64,000 nt of DNA, taken from positions 1,222,001-1,286,000 of the forward strand of contig NZ_CP072348.1 of NCBI RefSeq assembly GCF_018127925.1, given 5' to 3'. This stretch comes from Prevotella melaninogenica (lineage in GTDB: Bacteria > Bacteroidota > Bacteroidia > Bacteroidales > Bacteroidaceae). The translations under genes and the position numbers were made by a program. The notes under the pieces are model-generated. The model worked only from the letters and a program-made list of their open reading frames with translations. It did no database searches and had not been told where the DNA came from. Below, piece after piece: positions 52,318-61,159 of the stretch (the first letter of the stretch is position 1; every line of letters begins with the position of its first letter).

Positions 52318-53937
52318 CTATTCGTTCCTCACAAGATCATTATAATCAATCTCGTTCTGTGGAATTACCCAAGTCCACTTGTTTCCGTAATCTACAGCAA
52401 TTGTTTTTGCAACAGCAGCGTGTGCATTACCACCTTCAGCAAATGAGTGGCGAACAACAGGAATGTTCCAACGCTTATAATCACTCCATGCAAAGCCTTC
52501 ACCCCAAAGTTCAACCTCACGGTAATCCTTGATTTCATTAAAGAGATCAGTACCAGTCTTTGTACAGGTGTAGCTTGCGTTACGACCTGTAGTAGCATTC
52601 AGTTTAACCAATGCTGCCTGTGCATCAGCAGTGTTACCCAAGAAGTAATTAGCCTCAGCCTCGATAAGAACCATCTCACTTGAACGGATGAAAGGAACAT
52701 AACTAACACCTGGCTGTGCAGTTACCCAGAACTTCATCTGCCCATCCAAATAGATATAACCAGAAGCGTAAGCTGCAGAGAGACCAGATATCTGATGCTT
52801 TTTAACGATAGAGTCGGCCTGTGCCAAAACACCTTCATCACCCAAACCTATGATGCCATAAGTCTGATTTACCTGTGCATCTTTAGTAATATCAATGCTG
52901 CGGAACTTATCTGCAGTAATAAAGAGCTGCTTACGAGCATCGTTATTAGGGATACGAGTAATTAACTCATGACCAATAGTACCAGCTCCAGTACTCTGCG
53001 TACTTGCAGAGTGACCATTACAAGCATCCTGTACACCAAATGCCCAATACCAGTTCTGTTCACTTGCATCACCATAACTACCGAGAATCCACTCATCGTT
53101 TGGCTTATAAAAACCAGCTGCGTATGCATCACCTGTCATCAAAGGACGGTTAATCTGTGCCAACTTAGCCTGTGCCAAAGCAGTAGCATAATCCTGACGA
53201 GTCAATGCTGCACGTGCATAAACAGCGTGGGCAGTATTAATATCAGGAATCCAACACTCGGCTGTTGAACGCATCACACCACTCTCAGTGAAGAGTTTGA
53301 TAGCCTCCTGACAGTCCTTGTAAATCTGTGCGTAAGTCTCAGCAAGTGTTGAAGCCTTCAGTTCACCCGTAGAGGTATCAATACGCAAAGGCAATCCCGT
53401 AGAGGCACCATTGTTACTATCCTGCCAACGATAGCAGTAATAGTGTGCCAACTTCTCAAATGCGTATGCACGGAAGGTCAATGCAGAAGCCTTGATAAAC
53501 TTTCTATCAGCCTCACTACCCGTAGCATTATCAATGTTTGCAAGAAGAGCATTTGCATTGTTAATGATCTGGTAGTAATAAGTCCACGCATAAGAATCAT
53601 AAATACTTGTTGAACGGAAGTGGAATGTCTGATTATGGATAGGAGCCCAACCTGAAGCATAACGGTTGTAGTTATAATTCTGACTTGGAAGGTTCTCATA
53701 GAGACGCATTATCGCATTTTCACCTGCGAACCCTTGACTATAGTAGTACTGCTGTACGGTCATCGACTTAGCAATACCATTCAAGGTATTACGTGCATTG
53801 CTTGTATTAGCATATGCTGCAGAAGGCTCAGCCGACTCTGCTGGTGATACATTGAGATAATCACTGGAGCAAGATGCTGTCATAGCAGCCACAGCAATTA
53901 AAGCCCCTGCGGTGAATTTATTTATTGAATATTTCAT
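52318..53937 (-). CDS. SusD/RagB-family nutrient-binding lipoprotein
   Basis: A 539-aa surface lipoprotein: signal peptide and lipobox AMTASC with C23. The rest shows the SusD helical pattern with TPR-like parts (IINNANALLANIDNATGSEA; FIKASALTFRAYAFEKLAHY; LPLRIDTSTGELKASTLAET) and the family C-terminus (YREVELWGEGFAWSDYKRW; WTWVIPQNEIDYNDL). It caps the SusC barrel and binds the substrate on the cell surface. It is 27 bases after susC in the same operon. Glycan or peptide ligand not readable. Confidence 0.94.
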   Translation of the reverse strand: MKYSINKFTAGALIAVAAMTASCSSDYLNVSPAESAEPSAAYANTSNARNTLNGIAKSMTVQQYYYSQGFAGENAIMRLYENLPSQNYNYNRYASGWAPIHNQTFHFRSTSIYDSYAWTYYYQIINNANALLANIDNATGSEADRKFIKASALTFRAYAFEKLAHYYCYRWQDSNNGASTGLPLRIDTSTGELKASTLAETYAQIYKDCQEAIKLFTESGVMRSTAECWIPDINTAHAVYARAALTRQDYATALAQAKLAQINRPLMTGDAYAAGFYKPNDEWILGSYGDASEQNWYWAFGVQDACNGHSASTQSTGAGTIGHELITRIPNNDARKQLFITADKFRSIDITKDAQVNQTYGIIGLGDEGVLAQADSIVKKHQISGLSAAYASGYIYLDGQMKFWVTAQPGVSYVPFIRSSEMVLIEAEANYFLGNTADAQAALVKLNATTGRNASYTCTKTGTDLFNEIKDYREVELWGEGFAWSDYKRWNIPVVRHSFAEGGNAHAAVAKTIAVDYGNKWTWVIPQNEIDYNDLVRNE

Positions 53938-53964
53938 ATTATTCCTTTTTTAAATTCTACAATA

Positions 53965-56900
53965 TTAGAGATCCACTGTCAAACCGAAGTTGAACACACG
54001 TGCAGATACATAAGTATTATCACTATCACCATTAAAGCTATACTGTGGGTTCATACCCTTACGACCTGTGAGCGTGAAGAGATTCTCAACACCAGCCTTA
54101 ACAGAAACACCTCCGAGACCCCACTTCGTTACCAACACCTTTGGCAAACGATAACTGAGCATGATATTCTTCATAATCAAATAAGAAGAACTTGTCAACC
54201 AACGGTCACTAACAGCATTGTTATCAGTGCTACCATTGAAATCAAGGATAGGTGTACCATTAGGATCGATACGGTTAGGAGAAGTAGCTGTCATACCCTC
54301 AGGAACGCCGTTCCAAGAATTAAGAACATCCTTATGAAGCGCAGCTGCTGAAGAAGCCGAACCCGTAGACATCAAAGAACTATAAGAGCTATCCATTGTC
54401 TTACCACCAAGGCTATAAGTCATCAATACTGACAAACTCAAGTCTTTCCAACGAAGATTAGAGCCGAATGAGCCATAAACAGATGGAAGAGCTGTACCAG
54501 CCCACTTACGTAGTGCCTGAGAAGTTGATGTAGTATATTTTGTTCCATTAATCTCAACGAGGTCACCAGCAGCTTGAGCAGCAGCCTCCTGTTTAGGATC
54601 GAGGTCATAGAGAGACTTACCAGTCATCTGGTCAACACCTACGAAGTGATAAGTAAACCACTCGTATGCAGAGTGTCCCTCAGAATACTTCTGCTGACCA
54701 TGCAGGATGTCTTCTCCCTTAGGCAACTTGAGTACCTTATTCTTCAATGTAGTAGCATCGAATGAGAGGTTCCAGGTCCAATCCTTTGAACGTACAACAT
54801 CACCACTCAACATAATCTCAAATCCACGGTTAGAGATAGTACCTATATTCTGATACTGTGTAAGGTTCTCAATAGCATCGTTTCCAAAGAATGAACCTGC
54901 TGACAATGGGAAACGAACCTCGAAGAGCAAGTCCTTAGAACGCTTATCGAAGTAGCCCAAACTGAAGTTCAAACGGTCAAAGAGCGTACCCTCAACGCCG
55001 AAATCGAAAGTCTGTGTAGTCTCCCACTTCAAGTCGAGAGCTGATAGCTTCTGACGTACCAAGGCTGGGTTACCACCATTCTTAGTAATATAATAAAGTG
55101 CTTGATAGCCATAGAAATTAACAGCAGCATCATTACCTACCTCACCGTATGAAGCGCGAGCACGCAAAGCATCAACCCACTTTACATTCTCCATGAACTT
55201 CTCTTTCTTGATATTCCAGTTTACACCAGCTGAGAAGAAGTTACCCCAACGCTTATCTTTATGGAACTTAGAAGAACCATCGCGGCGGAAAGAGAAGTCT
55301 AAGAAGTACTTCTCATCATAGTTGTAACGCAGACGACCAAGATAAGATTCAGTTCTATAATCCTCAAAATAGCCTTCTGTATCAGAGTTTAGGACGAAGT
55401 TACTCAACGCACGCAAACCTTCGATAGCTGCATTTGTATTCATAACGCGTGAATACTTACGATTCCAGCTATAGTTCTCATGACCGAGAAGAACGTCAAC
55501 ATGGTGAAGATCAAAGTTATGATCCCAGTTCAAAAGTTCCTGTCCTGTATAGGAGATATACTGGTAAGAACGCTCAGTCAGACGACCATTGTTAGAAGCA
55601 CCATCACCAATAACAGGGTTGTTATAGGTCTGACGGTTTTCATTAGCATGGTTCAAGTCTACTTTTCCTGTCAAAGAGAAACCATATGGCAAACTGATTT
55701 TTGTATACAACAAACCATCCAATACGTTTCTACGTGTGCGGTCCATATCCATCGTCATCTCATAAGGGAGGTTACGGTTGTTAAGATACTCAGACGTAGT
55801 ATCATACTGCTTGTTACCATTTGCATCCAAAGCGTATGTGCCATCAGCATTATGCAAATAAACAGGATAAACCGGAGCCATGTAACGAGTTACATAGAAT
55901 GGATTAGCATAGAAATTTTCTTTAGCACTTGAATTATAGCTTCTTACAGAAGAAGTACCAGAGAGGTTCAAACCTAATTCGAGCCACTTGTTGGCTGTAT
56001 ATTGTGTATTAATACGACCAGTAAAACGCTCATAGCCTGAGTTCAAAGTATAACCCTGCTCATTCAGATAACCAGCAGAAGAATAGATATTATACTTATC
56101 ACTTGCTACAGCTGCAGAGAGGTTATACTCCTGACGATGACCAGTACGTTCAACAGCCTTCTGCCAATCAAGATCATCATAACCAGCACGCATAGTAGCA
56201 GTCAACTTGCCATTTGCATCAAAGAGAGCATCATCGGCTCCATCATAGATATTACGCTTTACAAAATCAGATACCAAGTGCTGAGTTGCATAGGTTGCAG
56301 CTGCAGCTTCTGTAGAAACAATACCGCCAGATAGCGCATAATTCTTCATGGCTCTCCAAGAAGCCTCCATCCACTCATTCGGACCTAAACGGTCATACTC
56401 TGCAATACCACGTCTGTAGACACCCTGATCCATCTTCAAAGTAATGTTTGGCTTAGTAGTAAACTTAGCCTTCTTTGTTGTAATCAAGACAACGCCATTA
56501 GCCGCACGGTTACCATAGAGAGCTGCAGAAGAAGCGTCCTTCAAAACAGACATAGACTCGATGTCGCTTGGATTTAACTCGGCAATATTACCTTCAAATG
56601 GAGTACCATCAACGATATAAAGAGGCTGATCAGCATCTTTAACTAACGTTCCCACACCACGAATGTGAATCTTTGGCGTAGTACCAGGCTCGCCATAAGA
56701 GTTATTTACCTGTACACCAGGGGCAGAACCTTCCAATGCACCCGTTACCGTAGTACTAATACGATTGGAGATTTTCTTAGAGTCTACAACAGCTACAGAA
56801 CCCGTAATTGATTGACGCTTAGCAGTACCATAGGCAACAATTACGACCTCATCAAGGTTCTTGTCATCAGGGGTTAAGCTCACTTTCATGTTGTTTGTTG

Positions 56901-57150
56901 CAGTAACAGTCTTTGTTTTCATTCCAACATAAGACACAATCAACTTAACACCTGCAGGTGCTGAGAGACGGAACTTACCATCAACATCTGTTACAGTACC
57001 CGTCTGTGTACCAGACACGAGGATAGACGCACCTACTACAGGCTGTCCATCATCTGTAGAGACTACAGTTCCGCTAATCTCTGTCTGCGCCAGCGCTGTT
57101 CCTAAACTTAGGAATAAGCCGACTAAAAACATCATTAGTCTTTTTTCCAT
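53965..57150 (-). CDS. SusC/RagA-family TonB-dependent transporter
   Basis: A 1061-aa outer-membrane transporter with a signal peptide (MFLVGLFLSLGTALA). It has a carboxypeptidase-like N-terminal domain (EISGTVVSTDDGQPVVGASI), the Bacteroidetes motif DEVVIVAYGTAKRQSITGSV near residue 115, a plug domain (QPLYIVDGTPFEGNIAELNP; VLKDASSAALYGNRAANGVV) and a barrel ending RVFNFGLTVDL. It pairs with the SusD protein to import a large nutrient. No sigma/anti-sigma pair or glycoside hydrolase is adjacent, so this is a minimal locus; an SGNH esterase and WYL regulator downstream may belong to it. Confidence 0.96.
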   Translation of the reverse strand: MEKRLMMFLVGLFLSLGTALAQTEISGTVVSTDDGQPVVGASILVSGTQTGTVTDVDGKFRLSAPAGVKLIVSYVGMKTKTVTATNNMKVSLTPDDKNLDEVVIVAYGTAKRQSITGSVAVVDSKKISNRISTTVTGALEGSAPGVQVNNSYGEPGTTPKIHIRGVGTLVKDADQPLYIVDGTPFEGNIAELNPSDIESMSVLKDASSAALYGNRAANGVVLITTKKAKFTTKPNITLKMDQGVYRRGIAEYDRLGPNEWMEASWRAMKNYALSGGIVSTEAAAATYATQHLVSDFVKRNIYDGADDALFDANGKLTATMRAGYDDLDWQKAVERTGHRQEYNLSAAVASDKYNIYSSAGYLNEQGYTLNSGYERFTGRINTQYTANKWLELGLNLSGTSSVRSYNSSAKENFYANPFYVTRYMAPVYPVYLHNADGTYALDANGNKQYDTTSEYLNNRNLPYEMTMDMDRTRRNVLDGLLYTKISLPYGFSLTGKVDLNHANENRQTYNNPVIGDGASNNGRLTERSYQYISYTGQELLNWDHNFDLHHVDVLLGHENYSWNRKYSRVMNTNAAIEGLRALSNFVLNSDTEGYFEDYRTESYLGRLRYNYDEKYFLDFSFRRDGSSKFHKDKRWGNFFSAGVNWNIKKEKFMENVKWVDALRARASYGEVGNDAAVNFYGYQALYYITKNGGNPALVRQKLSALDLKWETTQTFDFGVEGTLFDRLNFSLGYFDKRSKDLLFEVRFPLSAGSFFGNDAIENLTQYQNIGTISNRGFEIMLSGDVVRSKDWTWNLSFDATTLKNKVLKLPKGEDILHGQQKYSEGHSAYEWFTYHFVGVDQMTGKSLYDLDPKQEAAAQAAGDLVEINGTKYTTSTSQALRKWAGTALPSVYGSFGSNLRWKDLSLSVLMTYSLGGKTMDSSYSSLMSTGSASSAAALHKDVLNSWNGVPEGMTATSPNRIDPNGTPILDFNGSTDNNAVSDRWLTSSSYLIMKNIMLSYRLPKVLVTKWGLGGVSVKAGVENLFTLTGRKGMNPQYSFNGDSDNTYVSARVFNFGLTVDL

Positions 57151-57261
57151 AAATTCTCTCTTTAATTAATATAATAAATAAACTATTTCAGACTCACACT
57201 ATTAATACGTAAGGTATTACAAATTGCATACAATCAGGGTACAGATATTTTTAACACTTCA

Positions 57262-57292
57262 CAAAGATAGTGTACAGCTTTTAAAGTTCCAA
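57262..57292 (-). promoter_or_regulatory. promoter of the susC/susD operon
   Basis: Minus-strand TTG (57292-57290), 20 bases, TATCTTTG (57269-57262). The leader is about 105 bases. Confidence 0.75.
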
Positions 57293-57495
57293 GTGAAAAT
57301 GAAATTTTAATTAATATTTTCACATTTATTAATGTTTTATTTTTACGAAACGACATATTAATGCATGAAAATAAATTAATTATTATTTATAACGGTATAT
57401 AAAACAACATATTGTAAGTACTACACTTCCATTCCTTATTAAAGATTAAAATACAATTAAGTATAGAGAGATAAAGTAACTTTAGAGCCAAATCT

Positions 57496-58081
57496 GGTTC
57501 TTCCGTTAAAAGCGTAGATTGTTAATAGAATGAGATTAATTCACATACATGGTATGATTACCCCCAATTAGGTGGTTTTACAAGGAGAATAAACTACATA
57601 ATAAACGTAATTAGGTGCGATGTCTATTTGTCTTCTACAAACAACTTATTCCCTTATTAGTTGAGATTTGTAAACTATTTTTATGCGGTACAAAACTAAT
57701 ACATGCTCTTTTGACTTCTAAAAGACGCTTAATAAGCTTGCAAAAGGTGCCCTTTAAGACGCTTACTAACGCCCTTTTGAAGTCCAATGAAGCATCTTTT
57801 ATTTTACTACTTTATAACTAATTGACTTCCATGTGGTTATAAACCTACTTCTTGTCTGTGTTTTTGCCGTTATTTATAGATGTCTTATTTGAAAATATGT
57901 AATGATATTTCAAACTCTTGTATGTAGATTTTCGAAGTCTTAAAATGAAAAGGTTTTCTGTGTCAGAGGCTGATGATAGGATAGATCGTTGACTGTCTTA
58001 GCTATGGTTTTGTTTAATGAGTAACTTCGCTTCTTCCGTTAAAGCAATACGAAAAGCGTCCACACATTTAACGGAAGAACC
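57496..58081 (+). mobile_element. MITE-like element, copy 2 (586 bp)
   Basis: Left end GGTTCTTCCGTTAAAAGCG, right end TTTAACGGAAGAACC: a perfect 15-bp inverted repeat that continues with mismatches to about 23 bp. CCAAATCT at 57488-57495 and 58082-58089 is a perfect 8-bp target duplication. It carries the 22-bp core array (points at 57706, 57728, 57750, 57772) and several blocks shared with copy 1 in inverse orientation. A 68-codon ORF inside (57615-57821) is not preserved as a protein and is not called. Confidence 0.92.
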
Positions 58082-58198
58082 CCAAATCTGCCATTAGATC
58101 GTAATAGTGACTATTAATATTAATCTAAACGAGCAATATCACACAATCTTTAGAAAAAGAAAATAACTTAACAAACATGCTTAGTAACAACAAAATAA

Positions 58199-58583
58199 GG
58201 TTCTTCAGGAATTTGGAGTGATAAAGTAAGCTTACTACATATTAAGGTCACACAGAGAGGGGGAGAACACGGAGGTGAAAGCAGACAATCTCACGGAGGT
58301 GCCGAAGGCACAAAGAGCGACAGAGGCGTAGTGTACATATTGCTGATAGCTTTGGTAATAAACGAATAAACGTTTTAAGAAATCTTGCAAAACACTGCTT
58401 TGTAATGAAGTAGACCAAAGTATTAATAAAACTCGTAAATATCCTCTGTCCCTCCACGCACCAACGGTGCCTCTGTGCCTAACGATTGCTACTATATAAA
58501 ACCTCTGTGTTCTCCTTTACTCTGTGTGACCTATCTTCAAACTTCTAATCTCAAAAGGTATCACTCCAAATTGCTGAAGACCC
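58199..58583. mobile_element. second type of inverted-repeat element (385 bp)
   Basis: Left end GGTTCTTCAGGAATTTGGAG continues GTGATA; the right end, read inversely, is GGGTCTTCAGCAATTTGGAG then GTGATA, about 23/26 matching. A second inner inverted pair is AGGTCACACAGAG...GGAGAACACGGAGGT (58247-58279) against ACCTCTGTGTTCTCC...CTGTGTGACCT (58501-58532). No clean 8-bp duplication flanks it. Non-coding. Together with copy 2 of the MITE it fills most of the 57151-58727 spacer. Confidence 0.75.
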
Positions 58584-58727
58584 CATTTTTAAACCGAATT
58601 TAGGCTCTTATTAGTATCTTGTCTGTCTTTGTAACTTGATGTTAGTCCACAATGGTGGTGTTACAATAACAAACAAGATGCTTAACAATACAACAAAATC
58701 AGTTTAGAAACATATACTCAATTAGGC

Positions 58728-59336
58728 TTAAAAGTCAAAAGAGAGCTGCCCATCACCCAAAAGGTTATAACTTTTGCGATGATAAGGTGTGATACCATGT
58801 TCACGAATAGCCTGACGATGCTTCTTCGTTGGATAACCCATATTGGATTGCCAGTCATATTGCGGATATTCCTCAGCCAAAGAGAGCATATAGTCATCAC
58901 GATAAGTCTTGGCAAGGATTGAGGCAGCTGCAATAGAAAGATACTTCCCATCTCCTTTAACTATGGTTGTTGAAGGTAGATCTTGGTAAGGCTTAAAACG
59001 ATTACCATCAACGATAACCGCTTCTGGACGTACCTTCAACTGGTCCAACGCTCGATGCATAGCCAAGAAAGAGGCGTTGAGAATATTTATCTTATCTATC
59101 TCTTCAGGCGTAACGATACCCACTGCCCATGCAATAGCATCACGCTCAATCTCCTCACGAAGTGCATAACGCTTCTTTGCCGTCAGCTTCTTTGAGTCGT
59201 TTAACAACTCATTCTGATAATCAGATGGGAGAATAACAGCAGCAGCATAGACACTTCCAGCAAGGCATCCTCTGCCTGCTTCGTCGCAACCAGCCTCTAT
59301 TAGGCTTTCATAATAATGACTTTTCAGCATGAGCAA
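58728..59336 (-). CDS. rnhB: ribonuclease HII
   Basis: Removes ribonucleotides misincorporated in DNA and RNA in hybrids. [20 protein letters not shown] carries D18 and E19, and [11 protein letters not shown] near residue 108 the third acidic residue. [29 protein letters not shown] and [20 protein letters not shown] complete the RnhB pattern. 202 aa; the ATG at 59330 (MLKSHYY) is an equally good start. Single gene. Confidence 0.96.
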   Translation of the reverse strand: MLMLKSHYYESLIEAGCDEAGRGCLAGSVYAAAVILPSDYQNELLNDSKKLTAKKRYALREEIERDAIAWAVGIVTPEEIDKINILNASFLAMHRALDQLKVRPEAVIVDGNRFKPYQDLPSTTIVKGDGKYLSIAAASILAKTYRDDYMLSLAEEYPQYDWQSNMGYPTKKHRQAIREHGITPYHRKSYNLLGDGQLSFDF

Positions 59337-59424
59337 TAGGTTTTAAAAGTTAAAGAACCTTTCATTTTAATCTTATATAACAAATATTTTTTGCAGAGTG
59401 AACATTCCTTGCACAATACACAAT

Positions 59425-59432
59425 TACTTTTG
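59425..59432 (+). promoter_or_regulatory. -7 box of the small membrane protein gene
   Basis: TACTTTTG fits TAnnTTTG, 65 bases before the ATG at 59498. No good -33. Confidence 0.5.
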
Positions 59433-59497
59433 CAAACGTAAACCAAGGAATGTTTTACACATCATTTATATATAGCAACAATTAAAGAACAAAGAAT

Positions 59498-59779
59498 ATG
59501 AAAAAAGAATTGATTCTTACAGAGCGTAACGCATCGTACAACGAGCTTAGTCGTTTCTTCACAGACGCAGCTGCATGGTTACAAACTCCATTGGAGTGGC
59601 TACGCAATTATTACAGCTCTGTCCTCGAACGGGAAGTGAGTAGCAAGCAGGCTTCGTATATCACACAAGCTCAGTTGGCTTTGATTCTGACTATATTCCC
59701 GATTGTTTCATCATTACTATTACAAGGAGTATTCCTTACTTGGTTTGCCTTCAGCCTTTATAAGTGTAAGAAGGGATAA
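59498..59779 (+). CDS. small single-span membrane protein, unknown
   Basis: I do not recognise this 93-aa protein. The first 60 residues are soluble and helical (SRFFTDAAAWLQTPLEWLRNY; SSVLEREVSSKQASY), and one membrane segment covers about residues 60-88 (LALILTIFPIVSSLLLQGVF). It ends with the basic YKCKKG. It has a -7 box upstream and shares a bidirectional terminator with sufS. The composition is convincing for a real gene. Confidence 0.7.
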   Translation: MKKELILTERNASYNELSRFFTDAAAWLQTPLEWLRNYYSSVLEREVSSKQASYITQAQLALILTIFPIVSSLLLQGVFLTWFAFSLYKCKKG

Positions 59780-59812
59780 GAACCTCAGTGTACACCTTGT
59801 ATATCTGCAAGA

Positions 59813-59858
59813 AAACAGGCGTTCATAAGCGTAATGAAACGCATATAAACGCCTGTTT
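59813..59858. terminator. bidirectional terminator between the small membrane gene and sufS
   Basis: AAACAGGCGTT (59813-59823) and AACGCCTGTTT (59848-59858) form an 11-bp stem with A and T ends for both strands. Confidence 0.88.
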
Positions 59859-59874
59859 GAATCTACTTATTTCC

Positions 59875-61092
59875 TTAAAACATCATTGCAATACGCTTGA
59901 TGCCTGCTACCAAAGCATCCACTTCCTCACGTGTGTTATATAATCCGAAGGAGGCACGAACAGTACCAAGGATACCAAGGCGATCCATCAAAGGTTGTGC
60001 ACAATGATGACCCGTGCGGACAGCAATACCTAACTGGTCGAGCAATGTACCAAGATCCATGTGGTGAATATCACCGACATTGAAACTGATAACAGCATCA
60101 CCGCTGTCATTGTTATGTCCATAGATGTGCATCCCCTCTATCTCACGGAGCTGCTGAAGCGCATAACGTGTGAGTTCTTGTTCATGGGTGAGGATATTAT
60201 CCATACCCAAAGAAGTAACATAGTCGATAGCAGTTGCAAGTCCGTGCGTTGCAATATAATCAGGAGTTCCTGCCTCAAACTTCAAAGGGGGACGCTCAAA
60301 GGTCGTCTTCTCAAAGCTAACACGCTCTATCATCTCACCACCACCTTGATAGGGAGGTAGTCGGTCGAGCCACTCTTCTTTACCATAAAGAACGCCCACA
60401 CCTGTCGGACCATACACCTTATGACCACTAAAAGCGAGGAAATCGCAATCTAAGTCTTGCACATCAACAGCAAAGTGAGGAACGCTTTGCGCACCATCCA
60501 CTACTACAGGAACACCGTGTTCGTGGGCGATACGAATCATCTCCTTTACAGGATTGACGGTTCCAAGAACATTGCTTACCTGCGTTACACTAACAAGCTT
60601 TGTACGTTCGGTGAAGAGTTTTTCATATTCTTCAAGCTGAAGTTCACCCTCATCGGTCATAGGAATAACCTTTAGCACAATCCCCTTACGCTGTTCTTGT
60701 AGCTGCCAAGGCACAATGTTTGAATGATGTTCCATGGTAGAAACTATCACTTCATCGCCTTCCTTCATGCAGCCTTCAACAAAACTGGAAGCAACGAGAT
60801 TCAAACTCTCTGTCGTACCACGTGTGAAGACAATCTCAGTTGTTGAACGAGCATTGATAAACTTCCGCACTGTCTCACGTGCTGCCTCATGCAAGTCAGT
60901 AGCCTGTTGTGACATCCAGTGTACACCACGGTGCACATTAGCATTTACATTGAGGTACTCTTCCTGCATAGCATCCAACACACAGAGCGGTTTCTGTGTG
61001 GTAGCACCATTGTCAAGATAAATCAGGGGTTTACCATAGACGGTGCGTGAGAGAATTGGGAAGGATTCCCGAACTTTCGTTATATCGTACAT
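59875..61092 (-). CDS. sufS: cysteine desulfurase SufS
   Basis: PLP enzyme that takes sulfur from cysteine for Fe-S cluster assembly. IYLDNGATTQKP at residues 24-35, VVDGAQS near 198, and FSGHKVYGPTGVGVLYG with the PLP lysine K225. VRTGHHCAQPLMDRLG holds the persulfide-forming C364, matching the E. coli SufS number. 405 aa. Last gene of the suf operon. The usual partner sufE is not in the window. Confidence 0.97.
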   Translation of the reverse strand: MYDITKVRESFPILSRTVYGKPLIYLDNGATTQKPLCVLDAMQEEYLNVNANVHRGVHWMSQQATDLHEAARETVRKFINARSTTEIVFTRGTTESLNLVASSFVEGCMKEGDEVIVSTMEHHSNIVPWQLQEQRKGIVLKVIPMTDEGELQLEEYEKLFTERTKLVSVTQVSNVLGTVNPVKEMIRIAHEHGVPVVVDGAQSVPHFAVDVQDLDCDFLAFSGHKVYGPTGVGVLYGKEEWLDRLPPYQGGGEMIERVSFEKTTFERPPLKFEAGTPDYIATHGLATAIDYVTSLGMDNILTHEQELTRYALQQLREIEGMHIYGHNNDSGDAVISFNVGDIHHMDLGTLLDQLGIAVRTGHHCAQPLMDRLGILGTVRASFGLYNTREEVDALVAGIKRIAMMF

Positions 61093-61101
61093 CTTTTATT
61101 G

Positions 61102-61153
61102 GGCTAATTGGGCTAATAAGGCTAATAAGGCTAATAAGCCCAATTAGCCTAAT
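61102..61153. repeat. 9-bp GGCTAAT repeats
   Basis: GGCTAAT begins at 61102, 61111, 61120 and 61129, each 9 bp apart, followed by the inverse AGCCCAATTAGCC. Same word as in 15173-15232. It fills the sufD-sufS gap. Confidence 0.8.
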
Positions 61154-61159
61154 ACCAAA

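Noticed and set aside
57615-57821. 68-codon ORF inside MITE copy 2
   Set aside because: It lies across a repeat array in a non-coding element; copy 1 does not keep the frame, and the protein looks like no known family.
58199-58583. 8-bp target duplication around the second inverted-repeat element
   Set aside because: Flanks CAAAATAA and CATTTTTA match at only half the positions, so no duplication is claimed.
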